DNA of 64,000 nt from Oscheius onirici (lineage: Eukaryota > Nematoda > Chromadorea > Rhabditida > Rhabditidae), in NCBI GenBank assembly GCA_932521025.1, contig OW051468.1:3658064-3722063 (forward strand). Direction: 5' to 3'. Shown piece after piece: positions 57,545 to 64,000 of this stretch. How positions within the stretch are numbered: the first letter of the stretch is position 1; every line of letters starts with the position of its first letter. The notes under the pieces were generated by a model that was not told the origin of the DNA, searched no databases, and saw only the letters and a list, made by a program, of their open reading frames with translations. The position numbers were made by a program, and so were the translations under genes.

Positions 57545-60344
57545 GAATAAAGAAGCAATCTAGTGAGTCGTTCTTTCCAGAAGCTTAGTACTCATAAGTT
57601 GTTATATTTCCGATCGATTTAAGTTGTCTCACTTGTTCCTTTCTCGAGATTCACGCGAGGTTCTTGTAAGAGAACTGTTCAATTGAAAGAGACATTAGGC
57701 CCTTAGTTAGACACTGAAGACACTCTAGAAACACGATACTTCCAGTCTACAGAGTACTGACCAAGTTTTGTCTTATTTTGCTCCATCTAATGTTCGAGAT
57801 TATTCCTTCTCCGGAAAGATGATGTTGTTTGCCTTGTTCAGATACTTTGTATTCTCATCCAAACTGTCCAGAAAGCATACAAATGTCCTCGTCTGCTATA
57901 ATTAGAGTTTTCTTCTCTTGCGCGCATATCAGTCGCACCTATCTGGCGATCCACGCTCATCTCACATTTCCATATGGCGATTTGTCGCGGTTTCCGTTTT
58001 GTGTCTCCTCTCCAGCCCTCTAACCCCGCAATTTGCGCGTTTAATCCCGGCAGTCTCCCCTCGGGGGCTAAAAGGAACCTGTCGGACACAGACTGACCGA
58101 CATATACAAGCGTACCGAACAGGGTAGATCTACATGTTCTCAGTGTCACGTGGGAACGAGAATAGCGCCTGTTTTGACCCTTCTCACTGTGTAAGAGACC
58201 GCCGATCAGTTCAAACTTTGACGAATCCAGTCTTTTTTTCTGATTCTCTTTTATTCCGAATTATTGTCCTCTTCCATCCCCCTGTCATAAGTTCTGACCA
58301 AAAGTAAGTCTCCTTCTGCGGAGCTTATTAACGCTTTCATTCTCGGGTTCTCTTGGATAAACCTATTACGAGGGAATTCGGTTGAGCGATTGGTCTGTCT
58401 CTCATTTGCATAATGACATATGGGCATGGGTTCCCGCCGGAGGCGCTTCCTGGCCAGTCTCTTCCGCCAAGTCAATTAAGACACACCTTGGTGTGGGCAA
58501 TCGGACGTGGGAAGAGGTCCAGATGCGACCAGCTGGCTGGGAACTGTCCGGATTCTGGCTTATCCCCACTTTGGTAATGGCTTCTTCCCATTGTCAGTGT
58601 TCTGTTTTGATTCAGCCTCTAATTTGGAGTAAAAGTCACGCACCTGCTTCTCTGGCTAGAAAACAACTACAAATTATATACTTCACTTCCGGAATAATAG
58701 AGAATACCATAGTTGAATTTGAATCTGGTACGAGCCGGCTCCGAAAAAGCTCTGTTTACAAACATGCTCCTTATTGCAAGTCAGAGGTGGTCAACAGCTG
58801 GCAGCTGTTTTGCACCTTTTACTCTTTAGTCGCCTTCCAATTTCCCCTCTTTGAGTAAAGAAAGGAAATTAAAAGTCTTCTCGACCTCCAGTTTGGTAAA
58901 GACTCCCAGAGGAGCCCTTGCAGTTGGGTCTTTTGTCTCATGCCGCTGCTTGAGGGCGAACAGATGACGATCTTATCGGTCGAGACGATCAGTTGGCTTA
59001 TGCTTCTCGCTTGGGGGCAGAATTGACACGAGATAAAAGTTGACGACCTTACACTCTGGGGGACACCTGTGCAGGTAAACCCAAGGAACATCCGGGTATT
59101 CTCCAGTCTCGTTTCCATCCGAGCTTTTGAGAATCTCATTGAACTTTTGCCAGTGATCGATCCGTGCAACTGTATAACTGTGGAGACTCTCCCTGAACAC
59201 TTTTTCATACTCTTTTCCTCAAATTTTGCCCGCCCATCCGAGCTGGGGGCGTGTCTCCTCCCGGCCGTTCCAACATGCAATAATGCAGGGACCAGCTGAT
59301 CGTCTTCCAATGGCCGCTGCGACGTCTTCCGCTCCAAAGATTCCGCCACTTGGTCTCCGTTGCACTTCCCTTCGCAGTCTACCCGATCTGACAAATATCA
59401 ATTTCGACGAGACTCGCGTTGAAATCGAGCCATTGATAGCTGGACCAAGCTGCTGCTGGAAACAGAACCCGTTGCATCCGGCCGACTGGAAGAAGAGCAG
59501 TAAAGGTGGGTCTATTATCGTAAACATAGTCTCTCTTTGAACGAGGGCGATAAATTTCTGTTGGAACTGGTTATTTTGCAAATGTGACATTCTGTCCAAC
59601 ACTTTAGTATAGTTGCCGGGGTGAGAGATATATGCTTAATTGACTCTCGACCGACCACCGAAATTGCGAGGTCCCTGAGGGCAGGACTCTTGGAGAAACT
59701 AAACTGTCCTCTTTTCCTCCTCTGTCCATTCTAGTCTCTCCATCTTACAGAATACTTTCAGTCTTTTGAATCCATGAGTAGTTGTCTACTTCTGGATGTT
59801 TTTTACACCAACTGCTCTTCGAAGAGTTCAGTCTCACAATCCGTTCAATAGCTTTCTTTCCTTGTCTTGACCAACTGAATCTCCAGGATAGTCACATCTA
59901 CTTTTTTTTTTATCGAGAAGACAAGTTCCCTTCCTTTGATCTAGGCATACGAAACGTGCCAGCTGGCCATATTTGTCAATTGGCGCTGCGCATGAATGGC
60001 TTACGCAACAGAAGAAGAAGTGGACAGCCGTAAAAGTTGTCCCGGACTACACAGTTGGCATGAATATTTTGTCGCGGAACACACACACGCAACGGAGCAA
60101 TGAATCATTCCCGTCTTTGGGGGCTCGCTTTGTTTACGTCTGCCAGCTAATGGTCAAGAGAGCCGGAACACATTTTTGCAGTCTCTCTGGCCTCGTCATC
60201 TTCGGCTCCTCTCTGTCGAATATGCCATCTGGAAGGTACTTCCGGTCGAGATCCCCTCATCTCTCCCTGTCGTTGTTCCGGCAGTCTTCTCTACGTCCAC
60301 AGAAGCTGTCTTGTCGTGAGTCAATCAGCTTTTAACCATCCAAA
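57545..60344. other. 2.8-kb region with only unresolved ORFs
   Basis: Candidates: a plus frame at 59284-59507 (MQGPADRLPMAAATSSAPKI) ending at a GTGGGT donor-like site; a plus frame at about 59980-60230 (AAHEWLTQQKKKWTAVKVVP) also ending near a donor; a minus frame at 59200-58973 (MFRESLHSYTVARIDHWQKF ... GEYPDVPWVYLHR). The first two could be exons of one plus-strand gene, but the joining splices are not clear. No repeats noted. Confidence 0.35.
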
Positions 60345-61297
60345 ATGGGTTACAGCATTGGCTGGAACTCTCAACTCGTAAGATGGTTCCGTCACCCAGA
60401 TGTGAGTTATGTGGCTTTCTTTACCGGAGAGGAACTCTTTGGGATGTGAGTTGTCTCTTTCAGATTAAAAAACCGAAGTGATTCAGGTACGAGGCGTCCA
60501 CTTCCCTCGACTCAATGTGCGAGACCGTCTTCTGAACATTTGCTTCATTCTCGTTACAATTATTATGGTCATCTGTGCTTCGGTGTCTATTCATTATTTA
60601 CGGGTTGCTGAACAGTTTACAGCCACTGTCAGGTTGGTCTTTCTTTAACTTTTCTTTTTGTTAGAAATGAAATAATGGTAACGCCTTGAGCTTGTTCGGG
60701 ATCGAAATTTCACCATTGTGAAAAACATCTATAAAGAGTTCTTGCTTTTACTCCAAATCTTTTACAAAGTCTGGACAGAGCAGAGAAACTGTCCCCTGCG
60801 ATCATTTGTTCGTCCTGATTCGGTGAATCTTTGGCAAAAAAGGGCGCTTGAAAGTGTCGGACCTGTGTCTCACCGAGTCGTCTAAAGTAGTGAGAGTATG
60901 TTTATGTCAGCCACCTAGGTCGCGCTATTTGAGACGACCGGCGTAACAGACAGACTTTTGCTCTTTTCAAACAAAAAAAACTTTCAGAGGATATCGGGTA
61001 GTCTCCTCGACACTTTCCAACGATGATATGACAGTTGTCATCTGTACGATTTTGTTCTTTTTCGCCTTCTTTGTGGCCGTCTTCACGCAGTATCGAGCAG
61101 AGGCGTCCATCTTCCGATTCTTCTTTCGTTTCTGCGTCATCAACAGAAACTGGACGATTCGCAACTACAATCTGTTGTGAGTACTATATTACGCAATCAT
61201 GACCTTTTTGTACAGGGACGACCCAGAAATGCAGGCTGTTCGCCAGGCGCGTCGACAGCTGGTCTTACCTTCGCCGACAAAAATCTCCTCCAAATAA
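60345..61297 (+). CDS. Two-TM membrane protein, unknown family
   Basis: Exons: 60345-60400, about 60487-60634, 60987-61178 and about 61216-61297. The protein starts [19 protein letters not shown] with a stop just upstream in frame. It continues [16 protein letters not shown], first TM ([19 protein letters not shown]), a short loop ([24 protein letters not shown]), second TM ([17 protein letters not shown]), then a basic amphipathic stretch ([19 protein letters not shown]) and ends [12 protein letters not shown]. About 155 residues. AATAAA at about 61351. Both termini are probably cytosolic. Not recognised. Intron 2 (about 350 bases) is long for this window. Confidence 0.65.
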
Positions 61298-61758
61298 GAA
61301 CACACTCAAGGCTTCCATTCTCAGGTCTCAAGTGCCTTGACACAAGTTTACTGTCAATAAATATCGTTTGCGCGAGTGCCATAAATCAAAATTATCTATT
61401 CCGGTGACCATTCCTCATTGCAACATCTGCTAATTCAGCTGTGCGCAGACACGGTATCAAGATTGATCACGGCTATTACGTCAGTAAAATTCCAAATATT
61501 TCGAAATGAAACTGTTCGGTTGTGGAAAAGGCGAGATGATATTGTGACAGCGCTGGTAATTATCCGATAGGCAAATGAACTAAATTGCGGCCGATTATAG
61601 CTGCGATGCAATCAGTCCTCTGGGACGAACATGAGAATAGAAGACACGACGAGAAAAGTTAAAAGTGATTTATAAAAGGGCAATAATGACTTACAGAACC
61701 GGAAATTGTACACATTTGATACTTAAAACGGTGAGAAGAGGACCCATATATGAAGAGA
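61298..61758. other. Convergent intergenic region
   Basis: Between the two-TM gene and USP5. I see no gene. Holds both 3' UTRs. Confidence 0.5.
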
Positions 61759-64000
61759 TTAAATTCTTTTGAAAATGTAGAGGTAGGCCAGCTGTCGTGG
61801 GGGATTCTGGGAAACTGCTACTTTCTCATCATTGTACAAAATCTGGCAATATTTGTTTGTAGAAATGGAACTCAAAAAAGCTTACCCATTGACCGTCTTT
61901 TAACAGATGTGCAACATAATGGCCAGAATGAGGGCTACTGCCCATGTGGCTGATGAATCCAATCAATTTGTATTTGCCATCGCCGTCGGTGTATTCGATA
62001 GAGTGGCTTTGTCCGGACGGAGTCTCTTCTACTTCGGGGGGAACCTCGCCAGCGTGATCGAACAGCCATTCAGCGGCCTGATTGACGTCTTGGAACTTAT
62101 TCAGTGCAAAACAGGCCTGATGAGCTGTGAAACCTGAAAGTTTTTTTTGTAACAAGGCTGAAAAAGCAAACTGACCGAATCCAACAAGTTCCTGAACACA
62201 TGGACGTTCGGCGGCGGCCTTCTTGTTGATGGTTTGGACTACTGGGTGTACAGGTTGATTGATCGACGGATCGTCCAGGCGAGGGAGAAGCCATTCCATA
62301 GCCTGCTCGGCATTTCCGTTGGTATTCCGCACTTCGATGGCGGCTCGAATGGAGGCGTTTTCAGAGAAGCCCATCTGTTTGAGTTGTCCAACGACCGTCT
62401 CGTCATAGTCGGGAAGAGCTGCTGTTGCGGCGGTCTCGATATTGTCCGGCAGCAGAACTTCATTGGTCCTCTTCCCGGTTCCACGAAGACGACTAAGATC
62501 CAGCTCGTCGTTAACGTGAACATCCATGTCGAACTTTCGCACTCTCATGTCGGGCCCGAGAGCAAACTTCTGGATCTGGACGACGAGGAACTCTGGGAAG
62601 GTCTTAAACCGAAGCGTATTGGTTGCTCCTCCGACTTGGCCTGTGACGGGGCTCTTGTAATCGTCGATATGGCTTGGAGAAAACGCGGATTCAATCAGCA
62701 GATCGAGGCTAACCTCGAAGCGCCTTTCAGTCTCTCCCTCTTTAGCCTCCATTGGTTTCATCAGTTCCTAAATTTGGAAGTTAAAATGAGAGCACCAATA
62801 GACCAACCTCACGGACAGGGAGACCAAGAATGATCTCTTCCTTGTCCGAATAACGGACTTTTTCCGAGGCGAGATCTTCGAAGCGGGCCTCGACTTTGAA
62901 CTTCAATGGGAGTGTGGCATCCCTAACATCAGCTGGTGTGGCTTTTGTGATGCGGTCGACCAAATGACGGAAGTACTCCTCGGCGTCTTGTTGCGCAGCT
63001 GTACGGAATTCGGGATGTTGTCCGGCGACAATCTGCTTGAACTGCTTCGGCTTGATTCCGTTCAAGCTCTTATCCTCAAGTTCTTTAGCAGCGTGCTCTC
63101 CCGTCATCATCGATTTGAAAAGTTTGGTCACTTGAGCATTGAAATCAGAGTGAACATCGTGGAGGGGAACACGCTCAAATTCGGCCTTGGAGTTCGTGAC
63201 GAAGCGTTCTTGGATGGTCGGGAGGAGCAGCATAGCTTGCACCACCTGAAAAAAAGACAATTACGACTTGAACTGTAGTACTCTTACTGAATTCATGTAG
63301 CAGCTACTTCCTATGTTAATCAGACCCGTGTAGCCGGCTCCGTACTTGTTTTCCAGTGATGCGCCATCTTCGACACACTTGGCCCATTCCCACTTTTGAT
63401 TCATATCCAGCTCCATTTCGAGAGTGCTCTTCTCAGTCTTCGTGAGCTTGTCCACGTCCAGGCCCCAGTGGGCAAGATGCTGCTTCAGTTTTCCGTCGAC
63501 GACAGCGTCATCTTCATCGTAGCTGTAAACGTCAGCACTGCCATTCGCAATTGTTCCGAGCTTGACGACGAGAGGAAATCCAGTGAGTTCCCAGTGCTGT
63601 CTCATGTGATTGTTGCCGCTGGACAGTTTGCCATCAGCGAGATACTGGGACCGGCCACATTTAATGATGCCATCACTCAGGTTGAGCCAGAGATTCTCCG
63701 TCAGTTCGCAGTCGGGCATCTCACACATCCATCCCGATGTCGGAATCTAGGAATAGGGTTTTAACGGAACAACAGAAGTAACTAACCACTTTGCCGCTCC
63801 TCTCAAGTTGAGGTAGGTCGATGTGTTTTGTGATCAGCTTGATCTCTCCGTCCCAAGCATTGGAGGCCGTTTGAAGCATTTCGAGCCTCTCGGCACTGGT
63901 GCAGGTAGACACATGATGAGCTGCATCGTACAACCCCTCTCCCAAAGCTGGAGTGATGGGAATAAGTCTATCCATATTGGGATAAACTACGAGGTGGTAC
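61759..64000 (-). CDS. USP5: Ubiquitin carboxyl-terminal hydrolase 5 (isopeptidase T), 5' end outside the window
   Basis: Deubiquitinase that disassembles free, unanchored polyubiquitin. The frame is open to the right edge, so the N-terminal variant zinc finger is beyond the window. Visible: ZnF-UBP with its Cys/His set (GWMCEMPDCELTENLWLNLS, KCGRSQY, GNNHMRQHWE) and DVYSYDEDD; the Cys box GLINIGSSCYMNSVVQAML; QQDAEEYFRHLVDRI; PEFLVVQIQKFALGPD; two UBA domains between the catalytic halves (LKQMGFSENASIRAAIEVRN and TAHQACFALNKFQDVNQAAE); the His box GSSPHSGHYVAHLLKDGQW; and the last exon YNDEKVAVSQNPPRQLAYLY. UBA domains inserted in the catalytic domain are the USP5/USP13 mark. An active zinc finger and Cys box argue for USP5. 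Six or more exons with short introns. Confidence 0.95.

Noticed and set aside
63285-63330. USP5 Cys box reads GSSCY in place of the usual GNSCY
   Set aside because: That position is variable among USPs. The Asn five residues before the Cys, which matters for catalysis, is kept.

Overview
This window is eukaryotic and almost certainly from a nematode, though not a close relative of Caenorhabditis. Three protein types point there: a nematode-style stand-alone tyrosine phosphatase, a cuticlin-like ZP protein, and a secreted Cys-rich protein with repeated CCC...CN modules. Genes are compact and split by very short introns. The first gene has five introns of only 38 to 46 bases, ending in TTTTAG or TTTCAG. 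No spliced leader, rRNA, intact tRNA or CRISPR array was found.

Layout. 0-7 kb: 3' part of mitochondrial glycerol-3-phosphate dehydrogenase (+), a LysM membrane protein (-), and NAD-isocitrate dehydrogenase alpha, IDH3A (+). 7-15.7 kb: repeat-rich accessory region with an orphan exon-like fragment, a Helitron-like insert inside a long palindrome, one four-exon gene of unknown family, a truncated second copy of IDH3A, a decayed Ty3-type integrase and several fold-back repeats. 15.7-21.4 kb: a DPP4/DPP6-family dipeptidyl peptidase and a tyrosine phosphatase (both -). 21.8-25 kb: an RTE-like LINE and poorly resolved small genes. 25.6-30 kb: a very proline-rich ZP/cuticlin protein (+). 30-34 kb: a SON-like splicing factor (-). 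34.8-37.2 kb: an OTUD7/Cezanne deubiquitinase (+). 38-40 kb: a class I alpha-mannosidase (+). 40-43 kb: a GNB1L-like WD protein (+) carrying a 1.3-kb inverted-repeat element in an intron. 43.5-49.2 kb: a dense block of CLPX (+), a PELP1-like protein (-), NDUFB7 (-) and methylmalonyl-CoA epimerase (+), then a small membrane protein (-). 50-54 kb: second repeat-rich region. 54-61 kb: an uncharacterised acidic/His-rich protein (-), the Cys-rich secreted protein (+) and a two-TM protein (+), with a long sparse stretch between. 61.8-64 kb: USP5 (-), cut by the window edge.

The genes are mostly unrelated housekeeping genes. Five encode mitochondrial proteins (glycerol phosphate shuttle, TCA cycle, ClpXP chaperone, complex I, propionate pathway), but they are interleaved with others and there is no operon evidence. 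The most unusual material is structural: a mosaic partial duplication of IDH3A, a filled/empty pair for a tRNA-like SINE insertion inside a copied gene 5' end, and at least seven fold-back elements with long inverted arms. I did not find a clear new multi-gene biological system. Exon joins were inferred by eye from splice consensus and reading frame, so terminal exons and starts are the least certain parts.
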